Part shown: in pieces, positions 1 to 5,972 of the stretch
Layout of the letters: every line of letters starts with the position of its first letter
How positions within the stretch are numbered: the stretch's first letter is position 1
Source of the DNA: Clostridia bacterium
GTDB taxonomy: Bacteria > Bacillota > Clostridia > Oscillospirales > CAG-272
Assembly (NCBI GenBank): GCA_900753285.1
Contig: CAADYN010000033.1
Location: 1 to 13,667, forward strand
Length of the DNA: 13,667 nucleotides
Direction of reading: 5' to 3'
Translations under genes and position numbers: made by a program
The notes under the pieces: model-generated
The model's database searches: none
Told to the model about the DNA's origin: nothing
What the model saw: the letters and a program-made list of their open reading frames with translations, nothing else

Positions 1-964
1 TTTCCATGCGGGCGATGGCTTTTTCTCGCGATTCCGCCGCTATGATGTTGCGCTCGCGGTTCCAGCGTCTCTGCTGTTCGATGTACGCTTCGAGACGGGC
101 GATTTCCTTCTGCTGCAGGTCGTATTTCTTCTGCATCTCGCGGCGGTACGCTTCCTTTTCGACAACATACTGCGAGTACGAGCATTTGTACAGCTTCGCG
201 CCGCAGTTTTCAATGTCGAGGGTCTTGTTTGTTACCCTGTCGAGGAAGAGACGGTCGTGCGATACGAGGATGATGGTTTTGTTTTTCGGATAAGCCGAGA
301 GGTGATTTTCAAGCCACTCCATTGTTTCGGTGTCAAGGTGGTTCGTCGGCTCGTCGAGAATGAGAATATCGGGTTCGCGTGAGAGCAGACGTGCAAGAGC
401 GAGACGTGTTCTCTGACCTCCGCTCATCTGCGAAACGGGAGAGTTAAAGTACTCTTCGCCGAAGCCGAGGTTCACGAGAATACTGCGGCAGCGCGACTTG
501 TAGTGGAGTCCTCCATCACGGATGTATCTGTTGTTCACAGCGCTTAATTCATTCGATAGGCGGCTGAGCTTGTCCGTGTCCTCGGCGGGAGTGGTGTCAA
601 GCTCGTGCTGTAATCTCTCCAGCTTCATTTCGGCTTCGACAAGCTCCGGGAACACCGCGTACATCTGACCGAGAACGGTGTCGTTGACGGGGGATTTTAC
701 GTTTTCCGTCTCAACTCCGACCTTAATCACGTTGAACGCGTCGTCCTGATGAAGCATACCGATTTTTTTGTCCTTCGCGATGAATACGCTGCCCTCGTCA
801 TGTTCGTATTCGCCGCACAGCATACGGAGCAGAGTACTTTTGCCGCTTCCGTTCACACCTACTATCGCAAGGTGGTCGCCGTCTTCTATCGCAAAGGATA
901 TGCCTTCGAGTATTACGCGGGTCCCGATGCGGTATGCTAAGTTGTTTGTGCTGATGGATATCAT
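1..964 (-). CDS. ABC-F family ATPase, N-terminal part (cut by window edge)
   Basis: I translated 321 codons from the ATG at 964-962; the gene runs off the left edge. The first nucleotide-binding domain is complete: Walker A GVNGSGKS at residues 36-43, Q-loop glutamine in LHQDD near 73, signature SGGQ at 181-184, Walker B ILILDEP at about 200-206 followed by TNHLD, and the H-loop SHD at 235-237. After it comes a charged helical stretch (about 263-321, rich in K/E/R/Q) that fits the inter-domain linker of ABC-F proteins. No membrane segment is seen, as expected for this soluble class. ABC-F proteins bind the ribosomal E site and their linker reaches the P-site tRNA; some rescue stalled ribosomes and some give antibiotic resistance. 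The subtype cannot be decided without the second domain. The start is preceded by AAGG about 7 nt upstream. The gene follows the TPM gene by 30 nt and is probably last or near last in this operon. Confidence 0.93.
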   Translation of the reverse strand, partial: MISISTNNLAYRIGTRVILEGISFAIEDGDHLAIVGVNGSGKSTLLRMLCGEYEHDEGSVFIAKDKKIGMLHQDDAFNVIKVGVETENVKSPVNDTVLGQMYAVFPELVEAEMKLERLQHELDTTPAEDTDKLSRLSNELSAVNNRYIRDGGLHYKSRCRSILVNLGFGEEYFNSPVSQMSGGQRTRLALARLLSREPDILILDEPTNHLDTETMEWLENHLSAYPKNKTIILVSHDRLFLDRVTNKTLDIENCGAKLYKCSYSQYVVEKEAYRREMQKKYDLQQKEIARLEAYIEQQRRWNRERNIIAAESREKAIARME

Positions 965-994
965 GTTTTTACCTTGTTGTAATTTGTTAGGATA

Positions 995-2119
995 TTATCT
1001 TCCCTGATTCTGTCCGTTGTGAGTGGGAATATTGAATGCGCGTGTTTCGGAGCCGTCGGAATATGAATTCTGGGAGTAATTATTCTGTGAATAAGAATTC
1101 TGCTGATAGCTCTGAGAGTAGCCGTCACGGTCTGAATTGCTTCTCTGACGGTTCTGATTTCTGTTGTAGCCTTGACCGTTGTACTGTGCATTGTTTCTCG
1201 GACGCGGATTTTGGCTGTACTGTCCGTTCTGTCTGTTTTGCGGTCTTCTGCGCGGCTGAGAATTGTAGTTGTAGCGGTTTTCACCCTGAGAATATCTGTC
1301 CTCGGGAGCGCGGAGTCTCGGCTGAGCTTGTCCCTGCGGCAGTCTGTTTCGGTTCTGTCTTCTGCGCGGATCGCCGTAGAGTCTTTCGTCGTAGTATTCC
1401 TCGGGCATTCTGCGGTTGTCGGGCTTGCGGAGTATGTACTTGCGGAACAGTGCTGCGGCATCTTCATTGTACATGGCGAGCACGAAGAACGCGACGAGAA
1501 GCACGACTGCGATGAGCACTATCCAAAGAACAGCTTTGAAAAATCCTGCTATGACACTGCCGACTGTCGTTCCCGTAGGCTCGGAATTTGCGGTATCTGT
1601 GGTATTGTCTGAAGTTTTTGCGGCGGGTATTCCTGCGGTGAGTACGTTTTTCAGCTTTGTGACGCACTTGTTTACGCCGCGGTTAATATCTCCGGCTTCA
1701 AAGTCTTCTTCAAGGTATTCGTCGCGGATGGATTTCAGCACGTCGTTTGTGAGTACGCTTTCAACTCCGACGCTTTGCACGAAGTAGTAGTTCTTGTCGT
1801 CCTTTGCGATGAGGAGCAGCACACCCTCGCCGAGCTTCCATTCCTTGAAAACACCGCGCGCATATTCGGCAATGTCGCTCTCTCCCGTGGTGTCGACCGT
1901 GCAGACCGCGATGGTAGTTCCCGTGTCAAGCTCGAGAGTTTTGTTCGCCGTTTCGATAGCGCGGATTGTGGATTCTGATAACACGCCTGCCTCGTCCGCT
2001 ACGTTGTTCTTCGGTTTCGGATATGCAGCAGCGAGTACCGGAAGTGCCGTCAGTGTGATTACCGTGATGATGAGCAGAATCCGTGCCGCGAGTGATATTT
2101 TAATTCGTGAATTTTTCAT
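995..2119 (-). CDS. TPM-domain membrane protein with Q/N/R/Y/S-rich C-terminal tail
   Basis: 374 aa. A hydrophobic N-terminus (about 10-32, ending in LAAAYP) looks like a signal peptide or anchor. Residues about 36-165 match the TPM fold in style: YPKPKNNVADEAGVLS at the front, then TTIAVCTV, IAEYARGVF, GVLLLIAKDDKNYYFVQSVGVE. TPM domains were first described in the thylakoid protein TLP18.3/Psb32, with weak acid phosphatase activity reported there; in bacteria many are envelope proteins of unclear role. A second TM segment lies at about 187-215 (VLWIVLIAVVLLVAFFVLAMY), followed by basic residues, so the tail should be cytoplasmic. Residues about 250-374 are low complexity, with PRRRQNRN-like runs and repeated SYSQN units. 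I see no SD before the start; the TelA stop is 12 nt upstream, so translational coupling is likely. Function is unknown. Confidence 0.85.
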   Translation of the reverse strand: MKNSRIKISLAARILLIITVITLTALPVLAAAYPKPKNNVADEAGVLSESTIRAIETANKTLELDTGTTIAVCTVDTTGESDIAEYARGVFKEWKLGEGVLLLIAKDDKNYYFVQSVGVESVLTNDVLKSIRDEYLEEDFEAGDINRGVNKCVTKLKNVLTAGIPAAKTSDNTTDTANSEPTGTTVGSVIAGFFKAVLWIVLIAVVLLVAFFVLAMYNEDAAALFRKYILRKPDNRRMPEEYYDERLYGDPRRRQNRNRLPQGQAQPRLRAPEDRYSQGENRYNYNSQPRRRPQNRQNGQYSQNPRPRNNAQYNGQGYNRNQNRQRSNSDRDGYSQSYQQNSYSQNNYSQNSYSDGSETRAFNIPTHNGQNQGR

Positions 2120-2131
2120 GTTAAGCTGCGA

Positions 2132-3304
2132 TCAAGAACGCATACCGATGAGCTTCGTCTTGAGTTCGTTTTCGATTCTGCCAAGCTCGGCTTCCGCTGC
2201 GATTCTCTTTTCGCGTCCCTCCTTTTGAATTTGCTGTACTTCGTCAAGGGTCTGAATGAGCTGTTCGTTTGTGTGGGTGAGCGTTTCAATGTCGACGATA
2301 CCGCGCTCCGCTTCCTTTGTTACGTCAACCGTAGCCTGATGGAGAGCGGCGGCGTTCTTTTTCAGCAGTTCGTTCGTCATGTCCGTAACCATTCTTCCGG
2401 CTTCCATAGCCTGACGGGAATGCTCGATTCCGAGTGCGATAACCATCTGGCTCTTCCAAAGCGGGATTGTGTTCATGATAACGGTCTGAATCTTCTCTGT
2501 CATCATGGTGTCGTTGTTCTGTACAAGGCGAATCTGGGGCGACATCTGGATTGAAACCATGCGGGTAAGCTCAAGGTCGTGCAGCTTTCTCTCGAAACGG
2601 ACGCACTGTTCCTCAAAGTCGTTCGCCGCCTGAGCATCCTCGGGGAGACCTGACTTTGCGGCTTTTTCTTTGAGCTCTACAAGAGTGGTGGCTCTTTCCT
2701 CGGCGAGACGCTTCTTTCCGGCGACAATGTACATCGAAAGCTCCTTGAAGTACGCGAGGTTCATTTCGTAAAGCTCGTCGAACATGGAGATATCCTTCAT
2801 GAGCGTTATCTGGTGCTGCTCGAGAATGGAGACGATGCTGTTCACGCTGTCCTCGCACTTGTCGTATTTCAGCTTGAGGTTTTCAATCTTGCGCTTTGTG
2901 TTCTTGAATACGCCGAAGAATCCGCCCTTTTCCTCCGCGTCCTCGTTCATTGACTGGAGATTTGTGATAAGTCCGGTAATCATGGTGCCGACTTCGCCGA
3001 AATCCTTGTTCTTTACGCTTCCGAGAGCCGTGTCGCTGAAGTCGGATATCTTCTTCTGCGCAACAGAGCCGTAGCCGAGGATGACAGCGGAGTTTGTTAT
3101 GTCTATCTGCTTTGCAAAGTCGTTTATCGCGCGTCTTTCGGCTTCCGTGAACTGGGATTCGTCAAGAAGCGGTTTGTTCTCGACAGGCTTGGCTTCTTCG
3201 ACAGGCTTTGCGGCTGTGGGATCGGGTGCTTTCGGAGCTTCTTGTGCGGCGGCTGCACCGAGAGCGGCATTTGGGTCAAGTGTGAGTTTGATTTCGTTAT
3301 CCAT
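2132..3304 (-). CDS. TelA-family (toxic anion resistance) protein
   Basis: 390 aa, near the usual length of the TelA/toxic anion resistance family. A disordered Ala/Pro/Glu/Lys-rich N-terminus (about 1-48) is followed by an almost entirely helical, charged protein with no membrane segment. Family-like blocks are visible: KGGFFGVFKNTKRKIENLKLKY at about 127-148 and, near 280, NTIPLWKSQMVIALG. The C-terminus (about 335-385) is a predicted coiled coil (THTNEQLIQTLDEVQQIQKEG). The family was named for tellurite resistance phenotypes, but its biochemical role is not settled; proposed roles include envelope stress. No other tellurite (ter) genes are nearby, so resistance should not be assumed. A good SD (AAAGGAG) precedes the ATG. 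It sits 32 nt after the multi-TM gene and 12 nt before the TPM gene, in a probable four-gene operon. Confidence 0.9.
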   Translation of the reverse strand: MDNEIKLTLDPNAALGAAAAQEAPKAPDPTAAKPVEEAKPVENKPLLDESQFTEAERRAINDFAKQIDITNSAVILGYGSVAQKKISDFSDTALGSVKNKDFGEVGTMITGLITNLQSMNEDAEEKGGFFGVFKNTKRKIENLKLKYDKCEDSVNSIVSILEQHQITLMKDISMFDELYEMNLAYFKELSMYIVAGKKRLAEERATTLVELKEKAAKSGLPEDAQAANDFEEQCVRFERKLHDLELTRMVSIQMSPQIRLVQNNDTMMTEKIQTVIMNTIPLWKSQMVIALGIEHSRQAMEAGRMVTDMTNELLKKNAAALHQATVDVTKEAERGIVDIETLTHTNEQLIQTLDEVQQIQKEGREKRIAAEAELGRIENELKTKLIGMRS

Positions 3305-3336
3305 AATTTATATAGCTCCTTTAATAATACAAAATG

Positions 3337-4221
3337 TCAGTTGTTTTCTTCCGCTGCGGGTTCGGTAGTTTCCGCGACTTTTTCACGTCCTTCAAGTGAA
3401 TTCAGCCTTGCAAGAGCGGTCACGGAGACGGCAAAGTACATTGCGCACTTCAAAAGATTCGGCTGAGGATCGTTTATGATGGGGTTGAGCAGACGGCTGA
3501 GAAACATTCCGAGACTTATGCCGAGAGTTATCGTTGAGCAGAGGAATGACGCAAAATACGAGAAGGCATAGGAAACGCGGTTCTTCTCATTCACAAACGA
3601 CAGCTTCGCTTCGCTGAGGAAAAACAGCAGCATCGCGGAATCCATAACGGTGATGTAGTTTCTCACGGGACTGTTGAGCGGCAGGGAAAAATCAAAGTAG
3701 CACGCGAAGAGGTACACGTTCATGCAAAGCGCGGCGAAAATGCAGAAGAGAGTGTGGGACCATGTGTTCCGCGTCTGCTTGACTAAGGTGAGGATGTACG
3801 CGCCGGCTATCATGGGGGACAGCAGCAGCGAGACGAACTCCAGCTTGTTGTCGGCGGAAAGGGAAGTGAACGTGCCTCCGGCTGAGAGAACGGTGAGCTT
3901 CATGTCGCGCAGTCCGAAGAAGAGAACCGCAAACGAAAGGATTGACGCAAGCACCGCGCCGAAAACATATGTCGGGGGGACGTTGTCACTTCTCTCGAGG
4001 TCGTACTTCTTTGCGGAATAATACGACAGCACCGCAACAGCACCCGAGATAACGGAGAGAACGACGCATATAATGAACGGAACGGAGCCGCGAGCAAAAT
4101 GACCGATATCCGCGTCAAAATCCATCTTCATCGCGATGTAGTACGTTCCGGCGATGAGTGCGGCGATGATGGGTGAAACTATCGCGATACGCTTGTTTTT
4201 TGCAGGGTCGAAAAAATTCAT
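3337..4221 (-). CDS. Multi-pass membrane protein of unknown function
   Basis: 294 aa; I do not recognise the family. Hydrophobic segments lie at about residues 12-31, 46-67, 84-103, 128-147, 155-175, 189-206, 215-242 and a weaker one at 257-272, giving seven or eight TM helices. Connecting loops are short, and the C-terminus is acidic and probably disordered (about 275-294, ending EEN N). There is no recognisable catalytic motif, ATP-binding motif or signal-peptide cleavage site. It is first in the - strand operon, with an AGAAGGG SD about 6 nt before the ATG and a -10 box about 30 nt upstream. Position next to TelA and TPM genes suggests an envelope-related role, which is inference from context only. 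The start is supported by the SD and by the lack of another upstream in-frame start with an SD. Confidence 0.8.
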   Translation of the reverse strand: MNFFDPAKNKRIAIVSPIIAALIAGTYYIAMKMDFDADIGHFARGSVPFIICVVLSVISGAVAVLSYYSAKKYDLERSDNVPPTYVFGAVLASILSFAVLFFGLRDMKLTVLSAGGTFTSLSADNKLEFVSLLLSPMIAGAYILTLVKQTRNTWSHTLFCIFAALCMNVYLFACYFDFSLPLNSPVRNYITVMDSAMLLFFLSEAKLSFVNEKNRVSYAFSYFASFLCSTITLGISLGMFLSRLLNPIINDPQPNLLKCAMYFAVSVTALARLNSLEGREKVAETTEPAAEENN

Positions 4222-4452
4222 GGGATACCCTTCTTTGATAAAAATCTTACATTATATAATAACACAAAATTTCCCGAAACACAAGAGGAATAAGGACTTT
4301 TTAATCACATATCAATGTTTTGGCGCGAGGTTTTTTCTGCCTTTGCGGGAATAAAACGGCAGAGAGCGGCGAATGATATTGAATGGGGTAAAAATATACA
4401 AAAACGGCGACGCAAAAGCGTGAAAATTTTCTCGAATATGCGGCGAAAACTC
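4222..4452. other. Divergent intergenic region, AT-rich, no gene seen
   Basis: This is the part of the divergent spacer left of the S10 promoter; no convincing coding frame is visible on either strand. It contains a 6-bp inverted repeat TCTGCC/GGCAGA (4336-4341 with 4358-4363), a small ACGC-aaaa-GCGT hairpin near 4411-4422, and the palindrome GAAAATTTTC shortly before the S10 -35 box. That A/T stretch could act as an UP element for the S10 promoter. The inverted repeat has no T-run after it on the + strand, so I do not call a terminator. Confidence 0.5.
4251..4256 (-). promoter_or_regulatory. -10 box of the divergent membrane/TelA/TPM/ABC-F operon
   Basis: On the - strand this reads TATAAT, a perfect sigma-A -10 hexamer, about 30 nt before the ATG at 4221. 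No good -35 is visible: at 17-nt spacing the hexamer is TTTCGG, and a better TTGTGT lies 22 nt away. The call rests on the -10 box and its position. Confidence 0.5.
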
Positions 4453-4481
4453 TTGATTTAATTCTCGGAATATGATAAAAT
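4453..4481 (+). promoter_or_regulatory. Extended -10 promoter of the S10 operon
   Basis: The -35 box TTGATT (4453-4458) is followed by a 17-nt spacer and the -10 box TAAAAT (4476-4481), with TG one base upstream of the -10 (extended -10). A/T-rich sequence with GAAAATTTTC lies just upstream. This is the best vegetative promoter in the window. Transcription should start near 4488, giving a leader of about 255 nt before rpsJ. Confidence 0.82.
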
Positions 4482-4492
4482 ATTACCGCTTG

Positions 4493-4549
4493 ATGTGCGA
4501 AGAAGCGAAAGGTTGCCGCCGCGTCTCTTACTGCTTGACCGACGGGTAA
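4493..4549 (+). CDS. Possible 18-aa leader peptide in the S10 leader
   Basis: An ATG about 5 nt after the predicted transcription start opens an 18-codon frame, MCEEAKGCRRVSYCLTDG, ending TAA at 4547-4549. It has no SD and would be nearly leaderless. Its KG...TDG-stop ending recurs as an open frame (without an ATG) in the rpsH leader, with spacing that differs by exactly one codon. It may equally be a non-coding RNA element that happens to be open. It overlaps the 5' arm of the first leader stem, so translation would alter folding. Confidence 0.22.
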   Translation: MCEEAKGCRRVSYCLTDG

Positions 4550-4624
4550 TTTTCGTGGAGTATGTCCGAGTAAATCGGGCGCTCGAATCCGCTCTCATGT
4601 GTCAAGGCAGAGTTGTTTCCCGAG

Positions 4625-4647
4625 CCTGTGTGCGCTCCCTGTGTGCG
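4625..4647 (+). repeat. Short direct repeat CCTGTGTGCG in the S10 leader
   Basis: CCTGTGTGCG occurs at 4625-4634 and again at 4638-4647, separated by CTC. Both copies sit in the loop of the second leader stem. Their GTGTG could pair with CACAC at 4681-4685, which is part of the next stem, so an alternative fold is possible. Confidence 0.6.
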
Positions 4648-4742
4648 TATGCGGTTCGGATTAATTAATGAAGTTGTGGACACACCCGGAAGCGTGTTCG
4701 CCGCCTCACATCATTTAATTAAATGCTTTACAGGAGGCAAAA

Positions 4743-5054
4743 ATGGCAGTACAGGAAAAAATCAGAATCAAGCTCAGAAGCTATGAGCACACACTCGTGG
4801 ATCAGGCTGCGGCTAAGGTCGTTGAGGTAGCTAAGCGTAACGGCGCAGAAGTTTCCGGACCTATTCCGCTCCCCACAGAAAAGGAAGTTGTTACTATCCT
4901 TCGTGCGGTTCATAAGTATAAGGACAGCCGTGAGCAGTTCGAACAGAGAACTCACAAGAGACTCATCGAAATCAAGAAGCCTTCCCAGAAGGTTGTTGAA
5001 GCGCTCATGTCCACCGAGCTTCCCGCGGGCGTTGACATTGATATTAAGCTCTAA
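4743..5054 (+). CDS. rpsJ: 30S ribosomal protein S10
   Basis: 103 aa, the normal bacterial length. uS10 is part of the 30S head and also pairs with NusB in transcription antitermination. Diagnostic blocks are IRIKLRSYEHTLVD near the start, GAEVSGPIPLPTEK in the middle, FEQRTHKRLIEI, and the C-terminus PAGVDIDIKL. The start has a perfect AGGAGG SD at 4732-4737, 5 nt upstream. It is first in the cluster, behind a long structured leader. The last seven codons and the stop are repeated in altered form 49 nt downstream (see the repeat entry). The gap to rplC (265 nt) is unusually long for this operon. Confidence 0.98.
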   Translation: MAVQEKIRIKLRSYEHTLVDQAAAKVVEVAKRNGAEVSGPIPLPTEKEVVTILRAVHKYKDSREQFEQRTHKRLIEIKKPSQKVVEALMSTELPAGVDIDIKL

Positions 5055-5180
5055 GTCTTAACAAGATTTAAAGCGTCAAGTCGACATTGACATCAAACTC
5101 TAAGCCCCAACCCAAAGCTTAAAGCGAAAGTCAATAACCCCTACGGGTCAAAACCCACACCAAGCCTTAACCCAAGCCGT
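5031..5180 (+). repeat. Decayed tandem repeat that includes the rpsJ 3' end
   Basis: Unit A (5031-5079) is the last seven codons of rpsJ, its stop and 25 nt beyond. Unit B starts at 5080, exactly 49 nt later, and again reads V-D-I-D-I-K-L-stop in one frame: 20 of 24 bases agree, and all four differences are silent third positions. Similarity continues after the stop (TAAGtcttAACaaga.TTAAAGCG against TAAGccccAACccaaagcTTAAAGCG). A weaker third copy can be seen to about 5180 (TCAAAaCccacaCCAAGCC, then TTAACCCAAGCC). The short word AACCC recurs four times between about 5109 and 5173. Confidence 0.75.
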
Positions 5181-5189
5181 ACAGAGCGG

Positions 5190-5226
5190 AAGCTGCTGAG
5201 TACTCTCCGGTACGATGCGGCAGCTT
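5190..5226 (+). promoter_or_regulatory. Hairpin in the rpsJ-rplC spacer
   Basis: AAGCTGC (5190-5196) pairs perfectly with GCAGCTT (5220-5226). Inside, GTAC (5200-5203) can pair with GTAC (5210-5213). No T-run follows, so this is not an intrinsic terminator. It is a candidate regulatory or processing structure ahead of rplC. Confidence 0.45.
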
Positions 5227-5245
5227 GATGGCGGCGTGAGGTCAT

Positions 5246-5289
5246 GTTGGAGCTATTCGTTTGGCTGACGATATCATACGGCTCCCAAC
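5246..5289 (+). promoter_or_regulatory. Second hairpin, just before the rplC ribosome binding site
   Basis: GTTGGAGC (5246-5253) pairs with GCTcCCAAC (5281-5289) with one bulged C. The loop contains a smaller hairpin TCGT/ACGA (5257-5260 with 5268-5271, 7-nt loop). The stem ends 15 nt before the rplC AGGAGG at 5305-5310. Its place next to the initiation site suggests control of rplC translation, which is inference. Confidence 0.45.
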
Positions 5290-5319
5290 CAATAACCTAA
5301 TATCAGGAGGAAGCAAACG

Positions 5320-5952
5320 ATGAAAAAAGGTATCATCGGAAAGAAGCTGGGCATGACGCAGGTCTTCATGGAAGACGGCAGCGTTATCCCGGTAACTGTG
5401 ATCGAAGCAGGTCCCTGCCCCGTTACACAGAAGAAGACAACCGAGACTGACGGTTATGAAGCCGTACAGCTCGCATTTGAAGATATCCGCGAAAAGCTCG
5501 TTAACAAGCCGGCAGCGGGTCACTTCAAGAAGGCAGGCGTTTCCCCGAAGCGTCACCTCAAGGAATTCCGTCTCGAAAACACAGCTGAAATGAACGTTGG
5601 CGATGTAGTAGCCGCCGATACCTTCGCGTCAGGCGATAAGGTCGACATTACCGGTATTACAAAGGGTCACGGATATTCCGGTACGGTTAAGAGATGGAAC
5701 ACACATATTCTCAGAATGACTCACGGTACAGGTCCTATCCACCGTCAGGCAGGCTCCATGGGTGCGAACTCCACACCTTCGAGAATATATAAGAACAAGA
5801 AGATGCCTGGTCAGTACGGTAACGAACAGGTTACGGTACTTAACCTCGAAGTTGTTAAGGTTGATACAGAGAAGAACCTCATCGCTGTTAAGGGCGCAGT
5901 TCCCGGAGCGAAGGGCGGAATCGTATTCATCCGTGACAGCGTTAAAGCGTAA
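5320..5952 (+). CDS. rplC: 50S ribosomal protein L3
   Basis: 210 aa, typical of uL3. The start MKKGIIGKKLGMTQVF is the family signature. GHGYSGTVKRWN lies at about 116-127, and the long loop that reaches towards the peptidyl-transferase centre is seen as GSMGANSTPSRIYKNKKMPG. QYGNEQVTVLNLEVV follows. L3 is an early-assembly protein of the 50S subunit. AGGAGG lies 9 nt before the ATG. A 265-nt structured and repeat-bearing spacer separates it from rpsJ, while rplD follows after 20 nt. No truncation or odd residue is evident. Confidence 0.98.
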   Translation: MKKGIIGKKLGMTQVFMEDGSVIPVTVIEAGPCPVTQKKTTETDGYEAVQLAFEDIREKLVNKPAAGHFKKAGVSPKRHLKEFRLENTAEMNVGDVVAADTFASGDKVDITGITKGHGYSGTVKRWNTHILRMTHGTGPIHRQAGSMGANSTPSRIYKNKKMPGQYGNEQVTVLNLEVVKVDTEKNLIAVKGAVPGAKGGIVFIRDSVKA

Positions 5953-5972
5953 CCGGAAGGAGGATATAAGAA

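Larger units (their letters stand above)
4488..4742 (+). promoter_or_regulatory. Structured 5' leader of the S10 operon (candidate ribosomal-protein leader)
   Basis: Three consecutive stem-loops can be drawn. The first is closed by CTGCTTGAC (4531-4539) with GTCAAGgCAG (4601-4610) and contains the hairpin GTCCGA-gtaaa-TCGGGC (4564-4580). The second pairs CCGAGCC (4620-4626) with GGTTCGG (4653-4659). The third pairs TTAATTAATGA (4661-4671) with TCATtTAATTAA (4711-4722) and carries the inner stem GGACAC/GTGTTC (4678-4683 with 4694-4699). The last stem ends 9 nt before the rpsJ SD. In E. coli the S10 leader is the target of L4 autoregulation, and Firmicutes also use leaders here. I cannot say which protein would bind this one. 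Structures were found by eye and were not computed. Confidence 0.55.

Noticed and set aside
1036..1787. Several long + strand open frames opposite the TPM gene.
   Set aside because: They are antisense shadows of a biased, repeat-rich coding tail; the - strand frame has a signal peptide, TM segment and TPM domain.
2132..3304. TelA gene read as part of a tellurite resistance island.
   Set aside because: No terZABCDEF-type genes or mobile element signs in the window; the family name alone does not show the phenotype.
5215..5268. 17-codon frame in the rpsJ-rplC gap.
   Set aside because: No SD, overlaps both arms of hairpins, and has no counterpart elsewhere.
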